Below, piece after piece: positions 44,247 to 53,612 of a stretch of DNA of 64,000 nt. The notes under the pieces were generated by a model that was given only the letters and a program-made list of their open reading frames with translations, did not search any database and was not told where the DNA came from. The translations under genes were made by a program, and so were the position numbers. The DNA is taken from assembly GCA_017396555.1 (NCBI GenBank), contig JAFQLS010000021.1, positions 25,883 to 89,882 of the forward strand. The letters are read 5' to 3'. Position 1 is the first letter of the stretch, and every line of letters starts with the position of its first letter. Source of the stretch: Lachnospiraceae bacterium (GTDB taxonomy: Bacteria > Bacillota > Clostridia > Lachnospirales > Lachnospiraceae).

Positions 44247-44801
44247 TTAGTAACTTAGGTTTTCAAGTGCCTTATGGCGATCGTAAAAATATGTTAATGC
44301 AACAACTCTGTTGGTTGTTCCGTTTGCGGTTACAATTAAACACTCGTCAGTAGTGGTGTTGCAGTAATAATATGATGTAGAAGTACTGTCAATATAATCA
44401 TTTACAACCGTAAAATTAATATCATATACAAATGAAGTGTTTTTTGATACCGTTTGTTCAGCATTTCCCATATTAATTCCAAACATACTGAAGTGCTTGC
44501 TATCAATATGAATACCGGCTTGCTTATTATCAATATAAATCACACAGATACCTTTTTGAGTGCCACTAACAGTAACCTTTCCGTTAGAATAATGATGGAT
44601 TTTATTTGCCATTTTTTCGTTTGGTTCTAGTGAAATTTTAAGATTATCTTCTAAATCATTTTCGCTCATATTAATATATGGTGTGATATCAGTAACATTA
44701 GGAAAAAAATAAAGATATATTTTATATCCTATAAAAAGTAATAAAAGAATAAGTATAATTTTGATTATAATTGAAACTGGACTTGATTTTTGACCATACA
44801 T
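44247..44801 (-). CDS. Hypothetical protein with N-terminal membrane anchor
   Basis: 184 residues: one membrane helix (about 10-30), then an extracytoplasmic or cytoplasmic beta-rich domain with YINMSENDLEDNLKISLEPN, NMGNAEQTVSKNTSFVYDIN and DECLIVTANGTTNRVVALTY. No family recognised. Single-gene unit with its own terminator, divergent from the zinc-ribbon gene at 44987. Confidence 0.5.
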   Translation of the reverse strand: MYGQKSSPVSIIIKIILILLLLFIGYKIYLYFFPNVTDITPYINMSENDLEDNLKISLEPNEKMANKIHHYSNGKVTVSGTQKGICVIYIDNKQAGIHIDSKHFSMFGINMGNAEQTVSKNTSFVYDINFTVVNDYIDSTSTSYYYCNTTTDECLIVTANGTTNRVVALTYFYDRHKALENLSY

Positions 44802-44906
44802 TTTTGACTCCTATTATCTATTGTAGTAATTAAATTTTTCAATATAAGCATAATAATATGATAAAAGTAAAATGTCAATTTAGAATTATTTTAGATAATA
44901 AATTTA

Positions 44907-44935
44907 TTGCGTGTAAATTATATATTTGATATAAT
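44907..44935 (+). promoter_or_regulatory. Promoter of the zinc-ribbon membrane gene
   Basis: TTGCGT (44907-44912), 17 bases, TATAAT (44930-44935), 51 bases before the ATG. Confidence 0.55.
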
Positions 44936-44986
44936 AAGATACATAAAAAAGCAGATAAAATACATAAGAAATGGAAGGTAAAAAAT

Positions 44987-45409
44987 ATGCATTGTAGTCA
45001 TTGTGGACAGGAATTACAACCTGATTCGGTAGTATGTAATAATTGTGGTGCAAGTGTCGGTTATAATGGGCAGCAGCAACAAAACACACCATATCAGGCG
45101 CAGCATTATCAGGGAACACAGAATCAGAGACAACAGTATTATAATCATAATCAAATGGTTAATATACCGGAAAGTCATAAACCAATCGGGGCGTGGGGGT
45201 ACATAGGATATAATTTATTATTCTCTATTCCGCTTGTGGGAATAATAATGTTATTTGTTTTTTCTTTTGGAGGAACAGGCAATATCAATCTTCGTAATTA
45301 TTCAAGATCATTTTTGTTAGTAATATTGATAGCGGTTATATTATGGCTTTTGTTTGCCGTCCTTTTGTTTGGTTTAATTGGTATCGAAAGTCTTGAGACT
45401 ATGTATTAA
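44987..45409 (+). CDS. Zinc-ribbon membrane protein
   Basis: 140 residues. Zinc ribbon MHCSHCGQELQPDSVVCNNC (CxxC pairs at 3/6 and 17/20), a Gln/Tyr/Asn-rich linker (about 28-60), then three hydrophobic segments after IGAWGYIGYNLLFSIPLVG. A frequent Lachnospiraceae architecture of unknown role. Ribosome site GGAAGG lies before the ATG. No terminator is visible before the T-box promoter. Confidence 0.8.
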   Translation: MHCSHCGQELQPDSVVCNNCGASVGYNGQQQQNTPYQAQHYQGTQNQRQQYYNHNQMVNIPESHKPIGAWGYIGYNLLFSIPLVGIIMLFVFSFGGTGNINLRNYSRSFLLVILIAVILWLLFAVLLFGLIGIESLETMY

Positions 45410-45417
45410 GTTATTGC

Positions 45418-45446
45418 TTGACAAAACTATTAACAAGTGATTAAAT
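45418..45446 (+). promoter_or_regulatory. Promoter of the T-box/trpB unit
   Basis: TTGACA (45418-45423), 17 bases, TTAAAT (45441-45446). Confidence 0.5.
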
Positions 45447-45470
45447 TATAACATAAATTAATAATATAAA

Positions 45471-45753
45471 CCGTTGATGCGGAGATAACGTTAATTATGA
45501 TTCCACAGAGAGCCCGTGTTGCTGAGAGTCGGGTGAAACACAGATTATCAAATGGACCGCGGAGGGCGTAGTCAAATGTATCTATATGATACAGAGTATT
45601 CTACGACGTGTTGCATACGTCAGTTGCAAAGGATATAGAGGTATCCTGTTAAGTGCATGAGGTCGTTCTCATGAATTCAAGGTGGCACCGCGGATAATAT
45701 ATAAGATTTATTCGTCCTTGACAGATAGAAGGTTTCTGTCAGGGACGTTTTTT
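45471..45753 (+). promoter_or_regulatory. T-box riboswitch (tRNA-Trp sensing)
   Basis: Stem I base GCGG (45479-45482) pairs with CCGC (45557-45560); the opposite strand of the specifier loop holds TGG (45553-45555), the Trp codon. The T-box core AAGGTGGCACCGCGG is at 45679-45693; its TGGC would pair with GCCA, fitting the G73 discriminator of tRNA-Trp. A terminator with 13-base-pair stem (45713-45725 with 45735-45747) and T6 ends the leader. Uncharged tRNA-Trp would stabilise the antiterminator and let trpB be transcribed. Confidence 0.95.
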
Positions 45754-45777
45754 GATTATAATTAGGAGGTGCGGTTT

Positions 45778-45825
45778 ATGTTACTAACAAAACGATGGCG
45801 TAGCTTAATAGGTAAGGAACAATAA
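45778..45825 (+). CDS. 15-codon leader ORF between T-box and trpB
   Basis: A strong AGGAGGTG (45764-45771) and ATG 45778 open a 15-codon frame including stop, reading MLLTKRWRSLIGKEQ, with one Trp codon and two neighbouring Arg codons. It ends 38 bases before trpB. The ribosome site quality argues that it is translated. It could be a leader peptide adding translational sensing of Trp, or the remnant of a lost first gene. No homologue can be named. Confidence 0.5.
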   Translation: MLLTKRWRSLIGKEQ

Positions 45826-45863
45826 AATAAAAAAATAGAATTTATATTATGGAGGAAACTATT

Positions 45864-47081
45864 ATGATATTTAATAACATTGATTTTGATACTTATTTTA
45901 AGAATTATCCAAGTGAAGACGGCTTTTTTGGAAAATATGGTGGAGCTTATGTATCGCCAGAGCTTAAGATAGCTATGGAAGATATTACAGAGGCTTATTT
46001 TACTATATGTAAATCAAGAAAGTTTATTGATGAGCTTAGAAGAATTCGTAAAGAATTTCAGGGAAGACCAACACCTATTTCGCATCTTGAAAGACTTTCT
46101 AATTCCCTTGGAAATGTTCAACTCTATGTTAAGAGAGAGGATTTGAACCACAGTGGTGCACACAAGTTAAATCATTGTATGGGTGAAGCATTACTTGCTA
46201 AATATATGGGTAAGAAGAAGGTTATTGCTGAGACAGGTGCTGGCCAGCATGGTGTTGCTCTTGCTACAGCTGCTGCATATTTTGGACTTGAATGTGATAT
46301 TTATATGGGTGCTGTTGATATTAAAAAACAGGCGCCAAACGTAGCAAGAATGAAGATTCTTGGTGCAAATGTAATTGAGGTTACTCATGGTCTTGCAACC
46401 TTGAAGGAAGCTGTAGATGCAGCGTTTGACGCTTATTGTAATGATTATAAGGATAGTATTTACTGTATAGGTTCGGTACTTGGACCACATCCATTCCCAT
46501 TAATGGTTAGAGATTTCCAGAGTGTGATAGGTATAGAAGCCAGAGAACAGTTTATCGGAATGACAGGAGAATTGCCGGATGCAGTAGTAGCTTGTGTAGG
46601 CGGTGGTTCAAATGCTATGGGATTGTTCTCGGGATTCTTAAACGATCCTGTTGATATATATGGAATAGAACCACTTGGTCGTGGAGAAAAACTTGGTGAT
46701 CATGCTGCAAGTCTTAAATTTGGTACAGAAGGTATTATGCACGGATTTAACAGTATCATGCTTAAGGATGAAAATGGAGAGCCTGCACCGGTATATTCAG
46801 TTGCAAGTGGTCTTGATTATCCATCATCAGGTCCTGAACATGCATTTTTACATGAACTTGGAAGAGTTAAGTATGATGTGGTAAATGATGATGAAACTAT
46901 AGATGCGTTCTTTAAATTATCAAGACTTGAAGGTATCATCCCTGCTATTGAGAGTTCGCATGCAGTTGCATACGGAATGAAGCTTGCAAAAGAAATGGGA
47001 AGAGGTTCTATTCTTATCAATCTTTCTGGTAGAGGCGACAAGGATATGGATTACATCATTGAAAAATATGGTATCAGATAA
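45864..47081 (+). CDS. trpB: Tryptophan synthase beta subunit, stand-alone
   Basis: 405 residues from ATG 45864 (GGAGG 8 bases upstream; an in-frame ATG at 45849 overlaps that site). [32 protein letters not shown] with the PLP lysine, [30 protein letters not shown] and [15 protein letters not shown] match TrpB1. It condenses indole and serine to tryptophan. No trpA or other trp gene is adjacent, so it may serve indole salvage or pair with a distant alpha subunit. Expression is under the tRNA-Trp T-box. Confidence 0.95.
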   Translation: MIFNNIDFDTYFKNYPSEDGFFGKYGGAYVSPELKIAMEDITEAYFTICKSRKFIDELRRIRKEFQGRPTPISHLERLSNSLGNVQLYVKREDLNHSGAHKLNHCMGEALLAKYMGKKKVIAETGAGQHGVALATAAAYFGLECDIYMGAVDIKKQAPNVARMKILGANVIEVTHGLATLKEAVDAAFDAYCNDYKDSIYCIGSVLGPHPFPLMVRDFQSVIGIEAREQFIGMTGELPDAVVACVGGGSNAMGLFSGFLNDPVDIYGIEPLGRGEKLGDHAASLKFGTEGIMHGFNSIMLKDENGEPAPVYSVASGLDYPSSGPEHAFLHELGRVKYDVVNDDETIDAFFKLSRLEGIIPAIESSHAVAYGMKLAKEMGRGSILINLSGRGDKDMDYIIEKYGIR

Positions 47082-47101
47082 TAAATTGTGATATTATTAA
47101 T

Positions 47102-47133
47102 GGGCTATTGTGCTAGTGTTAGCACGATAGCCC
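47102..47133 (+). terminator. Hairpin after trpB (weak terminator)
   Basis: A 13-base-pair stem (47102-47114 with 47121-47133, one G-U); the following TATATTC is a poor T-tract, so attenuation or RNA processing is equally possible. Confidence 0.5.
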
Positions 47134-47160
47134 TATATTCACATATGGAGGAAGAAGATT

Positions 47161-48231
47161 ATGGCGTTTGTAACACAATTACTTGCTATATTGGTAATAT
47201 TTGCGGGTGTGGTTTTTGTGGCAGGTGTTTTAATAACATTGACAGGGATAATACTTTTGATTATTGGTATTATAAGAAGGAAAAGGGCTATTGCTAATGG
47301 TAAGAAGTCATCTAACACATGTATTGTTCTTGGATGTGTATTTATTTTGATTCCGATTTTTGCGGTGGGAGAGTCTGTTTTAGGAATATTGGCTCTTGGA
47401 CTTCAGGAAAAAATAAAGAGGGACAGTTATGAAAATTGTATAGACGAGTGGAGAAATGAATGGGTTGATTCAAATGAAGTAAGAGAAGATTTAATTGAGG
47501 AATTCTTTGCTGCAGCAGATAATAATGATAAAGAGGCACTGATGAAATTGTATTCAAAAGAAATTCAAGAGAAGCCGGGGTTTGAAGAGGATGTGGAAGA
47601 ATTTTTGCTGGAATATCCAGGTGATTTGTCAGGACTTCAATTCAAATATAAAAGTGGATATGAAGAAGGGTCTTCGGATTATGGTGTATCATCTGACTAT
47701 TTAAATGCTAATTACGAAGTAAAAAAAGGTGAGGAATATTATTACATAAACTTTGGCTGTTGTTATGAGCAGGATGAAGAACCAGATAAAATAGGACTTG
47801 ATTATATGGTGATAAACTCTGAAAAAGCTAAAGTATTAAGCGAAGAGTTGGATTGCGAGTTGGATGAGGATGAACATATAGTTGCATACGTAAATGTAAC
47901 TGAAGAATTTGAAATAAGAAGAATAGATGGTGATCCTTATAGATATATTGATACAGAAAAATATACTAAGGAGGAAGTTATAGAAGCTTTAAAACAATCA
48001 TATGACCTGAATGATTTGTATTGCTGTTTGGGAGAGCCAAATGGTATAAGTGGAAGGATAAATTACGTTGTATATGAAATCGAGCCAGATGAAAATGATT
48101 ATAGATATATATTAATAATCCATACGGATGAGGGAGAAATAGTGAAAGATTTAACACAAATTGTTGGAACAGAAGAAAAGACAATAATGTGGTTAGATGA
48201 TGAATTAGAGCCGGAAAGTATCGGAAATTAA
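47161..48231 (+). CDS. Membrane protein with DUF5104-like domain
   Basis: 356 residues. Two membrane segments (about 5-38 and 52-75), then an acidic domain whose start, LIEEFFAAADNNDKEALMKL, recalls DUF5104 proteins of Clostridia, followed by many Asp/Glu/Tyr residues and a last domain (about 270-345) with YTKEEVIEALKQSYDLNDLY. GGAGG precedes the ATG. Function unknown; the DUF5104 similarity is from memory and tentative. Confidence 0.55.
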   Translation: MAFVTQLLAILVIFAGVVFVAGVLITLTGIILLIIGIIRRKRAIANGKKSSNTCIVLGCVFILIPIFAVGESVLGILALGLQEKIKRDSYENCIDEWRNEWVDSNEVREDLIEEFFAAADNNDKEALMKLYSKEIQEKPGFEEDVEEFLLEYPGDLSGLQFKYKSGYEEGSSDYGVSSDYLNANYEVKKGEEYYYINFGCCYEQDEEPDKIGLDYMVINSEKAKVLSEELDCELDEDEHIVAYVNVTEEFEIRRIDGDPYRYIDTEKYTKEEVIEALKQSYDLNDLYCCLGEPNGISGRINYVVYEIEPDENDYRYILIIHTDEGEIVKDLTQIVGTEEKTIMWLDDELEPESIGN

Positions 48232-48332
48232 GGGATGCAACGGTTGGTTGCGCGAGTTCAAGGTCTAGTTGGTAGACAAAAATACCTCGTAGAGTTATAA
48301 AAAGGGCATAAATTGAAAGAGAGGTAAATATT

Positions 48333-48977
48333 ATGAATTTAGGTGAAAAGATTATTACCCTTCGTAAAAAAGAAGGAATGACACAGGAAGACTTGGCAGG
48401 AAAATTAAATGTAAGCAGACAGACAATTTCTAAATGGGAACTATGTCAGTCTCATCCTGAATTGAATTTTATTGTTAAGTTAAGTGAGTTATTTGGAGTG
48501 ACTACAGATTATCTTATAAAAGATGAATCAGTAAATGAAAGTGAAGAAGTTAAAGAGATTGAACCAAGTAATAATGTGGTTGTGGTAAAACAGGGACTTA
48601 GTGCAAGACAGATAGTCGGCATTATAGTGGCTTCGTTAGGAGGGCTATTTGCTATTATCAGTATGATTCTTATGGTTAGAGATGCAGATTTTATATTAGG
48701 AATCATTGGTGGTGTAGTAATTGCAGTTGTAGGCTTTGAAATGTTACTTATAAAGAAGCATTGTTTATTAAAGATTTTATGGACCTTATGGGGAATGAGT
48801 TTTGCACCAAGTTCTTTATTTGTTGTAAATTCAGTAGGAAATCCATTTACATTAAATAATGTGGGTGGTATAATGTCGTGTCTGGGACTTGTATTTTTTA
48901 TAGTATTAGTTATATATACAATAATAGTTAAACGAAATTCGGCAAAGAGGAAATATGGAAGCGAAAAAGAAAGATAA
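48333..48977 (+). CDS. XRE regulator fused to four membrane helices
   Basis: 214 residues. Helix-turn-helix at about 5-62 (LGEKIITLRKKEGMTQEDLA, VSRQTISKWELCQSHPE), a Glu-rich linker, then four membrane segments (about 95-200). It overlaps the MATE exporter gene by 23 bases and so is translated with it; it likely regulates this exporter operon, perhaps sensing a membrane-active compound through its helices. GAGAGG precedes the ATG. Signal unknown. Confidence 0.85.
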   Translation: MNLGEKIITLRKKEGMTQEDLAGKLNVSRQTISKWELCQSHPELNFIVKLSELFGVTTDYLIKDESVNESEEVKEIEPSNNVVVVKQGLSARQIVGIIVASLGGLFAIISMILMVRDADFILGIIGGVVIAVVGFEMLLIKKHCLLKILWTLWGMSFAPSSLFVVNSVGNPFTLNNVGGIMSCLGLVFFIVLVIYTIIVKRNSAKRKYGSEKER

Positions 48978-50343
48978 TCCTTTAGGAACAGAATCGATTC
49001 CTAAGTTAATGACACAATTTGCGATACCTAGTATCATAGCTATGATAGTTGGGGCGTTATACAATATAATAGATCAGTTTTTTATTGGTCAAGAGGTTGG
49101 AACATTAGGAAATGCAGCTACTAATATTGCATTTCCTCTTTCTACGTCTTGTCTTGCTGTTGCATTAATGTTTGGTATTGGTGGTGCGTCCTGCTTTAAT
49201 CTTGCATTAGGTAAGGGAGATAAAAAGTCAGCACCATATTATATGGGGAATGCACTTGTAATGTTAACAATTATAGGAATTGTTATGTGCATTGTATCAG
49301 AAATATTTTTAATTCCAATGCTTAATTTATTTGGTGCACCTAAAGATGTACTTCCGTACGCAAAGGAATATGTGAGGATTACAGCTATTGGATTTCCATT
49401 TCAGTTATTAATTACGGGTGGTGGTCATCTGATGAGGGCAGATGGTAGTCCTAGAATGACAATGCTTTCTAATCTAATAGGCGCGGTAATTAATACAATA
49501 TTGGATGCCTTGTTTGTAATTGGTTTTGGATGGGGAATGAAAGGTGCAGCTGCAGCGACTGTTATAGGTCAGGTTATTTCGGCATTAATAGTTATTTCTT
49601 ATATGACAAGAACAAAGACAGTAAAACTAGAACTTAAACATTTGAGACTAAGATTTAAATATTTGTCTAAAATAATGTCTATAGGAATGGGCTCATTTTT
49701 TAATCAGATTGCTATGATGATAGTACAGATAGTTCTTAATAATTCGCTGAAATATTATGGAGCGCTGTCTATATATGGCTCGTCCATACCTATAGCAAGC
49801 TCAGGAATTGTAATGAAGGTAAGTCAGCTATCATTGTCAGTTGTAATAGGAATAGCTCAGGGAAGTCAACCGATAGAAAGCTATAACTATGGAGCAGGCA
49901 AATACCACAGAGTAAAGGAAGCGTATGGATTTGCGCTGTTACTTTCAGGAATAGTATCTGTGGTATCGTTCTTAGCGTTTTTCTTATTGCCAAGACAAAT
50001 TTTGTCTTTATTTGGAAAAGGAACAGAAGAATACTTTACATTTGGAATTAATTATTTTAGAATATATTTGTTTTTTACATGGTTAAATTTCTTACAGCCT
50101 GTTACAACAACGTTATTTACTTCGATAGGAAAGTCTATAAAGGGTGTATTCTTATCATTAACCAGACAGATAATTTTTCTGTTGCCGCTTATAGCTATAT
50201 TACCTATGATTTCAGGTATTAATGGGTTGTTATATGCTGGACCTGTGGCAGATGTACTTGCGGCTATAGTAGCGATAGTAATGGCAGCTGGAGAGTTTAA
50301 CAAAATGAAGAAAGAGGAATTAATTAGAGATGTCGTTAATTGA
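48955..50343 (+). CDS. MATE family multidrug/cation exporter
   Basis: 462 residues with 12 membrane segments. N-terminal [26 protein letters not shown] is the usual MATE start; the repeat halves are joined near residue 230, with [19 protein letters not shown] in the second half. MATE proteins export drugs, dyes or metabolites using sodium or proton gradients. Set between an HTH-membrane regulator (23-base overlap) and mntP (14-base overlap). Confidence 0.93.
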   Translation: MEAKKKDNPLGTESIPKLMTQFAIPSIIAMIVGALYNIIDQFFIGQEVGTLGNAATNIAFPLSTSCLAVALMFGIGGASCFNLALGKGDKKSAPYYMGNALVMLTIIGIVMCIVSEIFLIPMLNLFGAPKDVLPYAKEYVRITAIGFPFQLLITGGGHLMRADGSPRMTMLSNLIGAVINTILDALFVIGFGWGMKGAAAATVIGQVISALIVISYMTRTKTVKLELKHLRLRFKYLSKIMSIGMGSFFNQIAMMIVQIVLNNSLKYYGALSIYGSSIPIASSGIVMKVSQLSLSVVIGIAQGSQPIESYNYGAGKYHRVKEAYGFALLLSGIVSVVSFLAFFLLPRQILSLFGKGTEEYFTFGINYFRIYLFFTWLNFLQPVTTTLFTSIGKSIKGVFLSLTRQIIFLLPLIAILPMISGINGLLYAGPVADVLAAIVAIVMAAGEFNKMKKEELIRDVVN

Positions 50344-50887
50344 ATTATTTGTAATCGCAGTTGGTCTTTCTATGGATGCTTGTGCGGTGTCTATATGTAA
50401 AGGCTTATCTATGAAAAAAATGAGTTGGAAAAATGCGATTATAGCAGGGATATATTTTGGCGGTTTTCAGGGCTTGATGCCGGCTATCGGATATTTGCTG
50501 GGAGTGAATTTTGCAGATATAATAGAAAGATTTGATCACTGGGTTGCATTTATTTTATTAGCTATTATAGGTGTAAATATGATAAAAGAAGCATTTGGAG
50601 AAGAGGAAGAGCTTGATAGTAAATTTGATGCTAAAACGATGATTCCACTTGCTATAGCAACCAGTATAGATGCGCTTGCAGTTGGTGTGTCATTTGCATT
50701 TCTTAAGGTTAGTATAATATATTCTGTGATATTTATTGCAATTACAACATTTGTGATTTCATTTCTTGGAATTAGAATTGGAAATATATTTGGGACAAGA
50801 TACAAGTCTAAAGCTGAGATAGCTGGTGGAATTATTCTTGTATTTATGGGATGTAAAATTCTTGTGGAACATTTAGGTATAATTTAA
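50330..50887 (+). CDS. mntP: Manganese efflux pump MntP
   Basis: 185 residues, six membrane helices, with the MntP signatures [14 protein letters not shown] near the N-terminus and the matching [15 protein letters not shown] in the second half; the two Asp-containing motifs form the transport path. It exports Mn(II). No yybP-ykoY manganese riboswitch is seen upstream; instead its start lies inside the MATE gene, so it is controlled with that operon. A terminator follows. Confidence 0.95.
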   Translation: MSLIELFVIAVGLSMDACAVSICKGLSMKKMSWKNAIIAGIYFGGFQGLMPAIGYLLGVNFADIIERFDHWVAFILLAIIGVNMIKEAFGEEEELDSKFDAKTMIPLAIATSIDALAVGVSFAFLKVSIIYSVIFIAITTFVISFLGIRIGNIFGTRYKSKAEIAGGIILVFMGCKILVEHLGII

Positions 50888-50891
50888 CTAT

Positions 50892-50929
50892 AAAAAGAGT
50901 TTGCAATTTTGAAATGCAAACTCTTTTTT
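50892..50929 (+). terminator. Terminator of the MATE-mntP operon
   Basis: A 14-base-pair stem (50892-50905 with 50915-50928) with T6. Confidence 0.9.
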
Positions 50930-50940
50930 GAATAAATCAT

Positions 50941-51984
50941 CTATAATATTTCTTCTATAAAAATTGTTCGTTCTGTACCAAGGTCGATAATTTTATCCTC
51001 GGTAATTGGTCTGTTAACTCGATTGTAATAGACTTTTACCAGAGGGCGCGGACCTTTGTTTTTACGAATATTTGATACAATACCAACTTCCTGTGTTGAC
51101 AATCTTACAACCTCGCCAAGAGGATATACAGGAATATTTTCGATAAATGTATTTACAACATCCGGATCATAATATATTCCGCTTGTTCCGTATAATTCTT
51201 CAACAGCCATATATCTTGGTGTATTTTTATAAGTGATTTTAGCAGAATAGCTTGAACACATTCCAACAATTCTTGCAGTTATAGGAATTTCTTCGCCTGA
51301 AATACCACGAGGATAACCGGAACCATTCCATTTTTCGTGGTGGGCATGAATACAGTCTGCAATGCCACGAGGAATATTTTTTTGTATTGCAAAATAATAA
51401 CCATAGGTTGGATGTTCCTTGTACAATTCAAGCTGTTGACCTGATAGATTTTCGCTTCCTATTAACATAGGCATTTCACATAAACCTACATTGTGAAGCA
51501 ATGCTCCTGCTATTGTGTATACGATTTCTTCTGTAGTAAGCTTCATACAACCTGCTACAAGTCCTGAAAGGACGGCGGTGTAGAGACTGTGATGATACAG
51601 ATAGAGGTTGCTGGTTATTTTCATTTCAAATAAAAATGGAAGAATCTCTGATAGCTTAGATATCTTCTTAATAAGTGTTTTAAGGTTTTTTGCAACCTTA
51701 ACAATATCATCATTCATATTAGCAGAAGGATGTTCAGGACATAATGTTGCAAGGATGTGTAAAAAATCATCCTCAAGTGCCTGTGATATCTTATCGTCAG
51801 GAGATACGAAAACTGAATACATATCAGCGATATGGATATCAAGTATTCCCAGATTTCTGATTTTGTCTATATTATTTGCAGTTAATGTAGCACCGGCATT
51901 AAGAAGTATTTTATCACTGTCAGGCATTGATACTGCCTGCTCTAACTTCATACCCGGCTTAACTTCGTAAATTGATAATAGCAT
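50941..51984 (-). CDS. Degenerate HD-GYP domain protein
   Basis: 347 residues. N-terminal domain YEVKPGMKLEQAV as in many HD-GYP proteins, then an HD-GYP fold (about 125-260) and a beta-rich tail. It keeps HHEKWNGSGYP (215-225) but the HD dyad is HN (ALLHNVG, 164-165) and the later metal-binding Asp is lost (IVGMCSSYSA, 239-248). An active c-di-GMP phosphodiesterase needs both, so it is probably a c-di-GMP or nucleotide binder without catalysis. AAGGAAG precedes the ATG. Confidence 0.85.
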   Translation of the reverse strand: MLLSIYEVKPGMKLEQAVSMPDSDKILLNAGATLTANNIDKIRNLGILDIHIADMYSVFVSPDDKISQALEDDFLHILATLCPEHPSANMNDDIVKVAKNLKTLIKKISKLSEILPFLFEMKITSNLYLYHHSLYTAVLSGLVAGCMKLTTEEIVYTIAGALLHNVGLCEMPMLIGSENLSGQQLELYKEHPTYGYYFAIQKNIPRGIADCIHAHHEKWNGSGYPRGISGEEIPITARIVGMCSSYSAKITYKNTPRYMAVEELYGTSGIYYDPDVVNTFIENIPVYPLGEVVRLSTQEVGIVSNIRKNKGPRPLVKVYYNRVNRPITEDKIIDLGTERTIFIEEIL

Positions 51985-52010
51985 AATTAAAACTTCCTTT
52001 TGTATAAATA

Positions 52011-52817
52011 TTATATGTTAAATAATCTGGCTGAGTTTTTATACATAATTTTATCATATGATTCCTCTGAAATAAGCCCTTTTAAATCATTAAAGTATTG
52101 TAAATACAGAGAAGGTTCGCCTTTACCATTTCGTACATAGGTATCAAGTCCGTCGATAGGACTATCTGAACCGAATAACAAACGGTCATCTCCACATTTT
52201 TCAATAAAATAGAGTACGCTTTGGATTGGAACCCAGGCGGTATCACCGTATAAATTAGGAAGTTTGGAAACTAAATCTATCGCTTCGATATTATTTGTTC
52301 CAAGTCCTAAGTGTCCCATAATGAAATTAACATCCGGATGGGACTTTGCGGCATTATATACATATATTGCAGAGGCTTCCTCTATTCCGCCTGTATGAAT
52401 CAATACAGGAAGTGAATATTTGGCTGCTAATTCGTAATATGGCTCCAAAAGAGGTGAGTCTGAACGAAGCATTGAATTATGGGCATGTAATTTGAGCCCT
52501 TTTACAATGTCTTTGTTATTTTCGATTATAGAAATAAATTCGTCATCCACACCATCTGTTGTTGGTTTAATCCATGGCATAACATATATTTTGCCGGGAT
52601 GTTTACTGGCAAAAGCAATGGTTTCCCTAAAAACCTGATTCTGCGGTAAAGCGATATCTTCCGGTACGGGTGTAAGCTCTTGTGTGTTTTCGCAAGCTCT
52701 GATATCGGACAATATAACATGGTCAATATTATATTTTTCGATCATTTCTTCGACCATACTATTTGGCATATAAAAAGGCTCAGCAATTCCGCAGTGTACA
52801 TGCATATCAATAATCAT
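52011..52817 (-). CDS. Amidohydrolase family protein (TIM-barrel metal hydrolase)
   Basis: 268 residues. The metal motif MHVHCG at residues 5-10, KLHAHNSM and VLIHTGG, FIMGHLG and the final catalytic Asp in RLLFGSDSPID follow the amidohydrolase_2 pattern, whose members hydrolyse or decarboxylate small carboxylates. Substrate unknown. GGAGGAT lies before the ATG; it is transcribed towards the HD-GYP-like gene 26 bases downstream, so the two are an operon. Confidence 0.88.
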   Translation of the reverse strand: MIIDMHVHCGIAEPFYMPNSMVEEMIEKYNIDHVILSDIRACENTQELTPVPEDIALPQNQVFRETIAFASKHPGKIYVMPWIKPTTDGVDDEFISIIENNKDIVKGLKLHAHNSMLRSDSPLLEPYYELAAKYSLPVLIHTGGIEEASAIYVYNAAKSHPDVNFIMGHLGLGTNNIEAIDLVSKLPNLYGDTAWVPIQSVLYFIEKCGDDRLLFGSDSPIDGLDTYVRNGKGEPSLYLQYFNDLKGLISEESYDKIMYKNSARLFNI

Positions 52818-52879
52818 ATATTAATCCTCCGTTTATTTACTAATTTAAATATATATTATAATTGGTTGGTTGTAAAGTG

Positions 52880-52908
52880 TTGAAAATGCATTTAAAATAT
52901 TGTAGTAT
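52880..52908 (+). promoter_or_regulatory. Candidate promoter of the HAD phosphatase operon
   Basis: TTGAAA (52880-52885), 17 bases, TAGTAT (52903-52908). Confidence 0.4.
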
Positions 52909-52940
52909 ACCTTTGACAAAACTAAGGAGCTGATAAGAAG

Positions 52941-53612
52941 ATGAAAAAATATACAGTATTGTTGTTCGATCTTGATGGAACATTAACAGACCCAAAGGAA
53001 GGAATAACAAAAAGTGTTCAATATGCACTGGATTTTATGGGTATAAAAGAAGAAAATCTTGATGAGTTTGAAAAGTTTATAGGACCGCCTCTTGATAATT
53101 CATTTAGGGAGTTTTACGGAATGAATGACACGGATGCATGGAAGGCGGTTGCAAAATATAGGGAGAGATTTAATAAGGTTGGTAAATATGAAAATTATGT
53201 ATACGAGGGCATGGTAGATTTACTTGAAAAATTAAGGAAGGGAAGCTGCAAGGTAGGGGTAGCTACATCAAAGCCGGAGGATATGGCAAGGGATATTCTT
53301 GATAAATTTGAACTTAGTCAGTATTTTGACGAGATTACTGGAAGCGATTATGAAGGTAAACTCCATGAAAAGTATCAGGTAATACTTGAGGCACTTAGAC
53401 GTTTTAATATACCGAAGGAACGTTATGGTGAAGTACTTATGATAGGTGATAGAAAATTCGATATAATAGGAGGAAAACTCGCTGGTGTTGATACTATGGG
53501 TGTTAAATATGGTTATGCACCTGATGGTGAATTGGAAGAAAGTGGAGCGGATTATATTGTACCAAGTATAGAGGCTCTTAAGGAGTGGTTGAGTATAAAT
53601 GAAGCAATTTGA
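52941..53612 (+). CDS. HAD-family phosphatase (Gph-like)
   Basis: 223 residues. Motif I LLFDLDGTLTDPKEG with nucleophile and acid Asp, a helical cap (about 18-85), motif II VGVATSKPE, motif III Lys in GKLHEKYQ, and motif IV LMIGDRKFDIIGG. Relatives dephosphorylate phosphoglycolate, pyrophosphate or other small phosphates. AAGGAGCTG precedes the ATG. It overlaps the MATE remnant by 14 bases. Confidence 0.92.
   Translation: MKKYTVLLFDLDGTLTDPKEGITKSVQYALDFMGIKEENLDEFEKFIGPPLDNSFREFYGMNDTDAWKAVAKYRERFNKVGKYENYVYEGMVDLLEKLRKGSCKVGVATSKPEDMARDILDKFELSQYFDEITGSDYEGKLHEKYQVILEALRRFNIPKERYGEVLMIGDRKFDIIGGKLAGVDTMGVKYGYAPDGELEESGADYIVPSIEALKEWLSINEAI

Noticed and set aside
48955-50343. Manganese riboswitch (yybP-ykoY) before mntP
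   Set aside because: There is no intergenic leader: mntP starts within the MATE gene and no such motif is visible.
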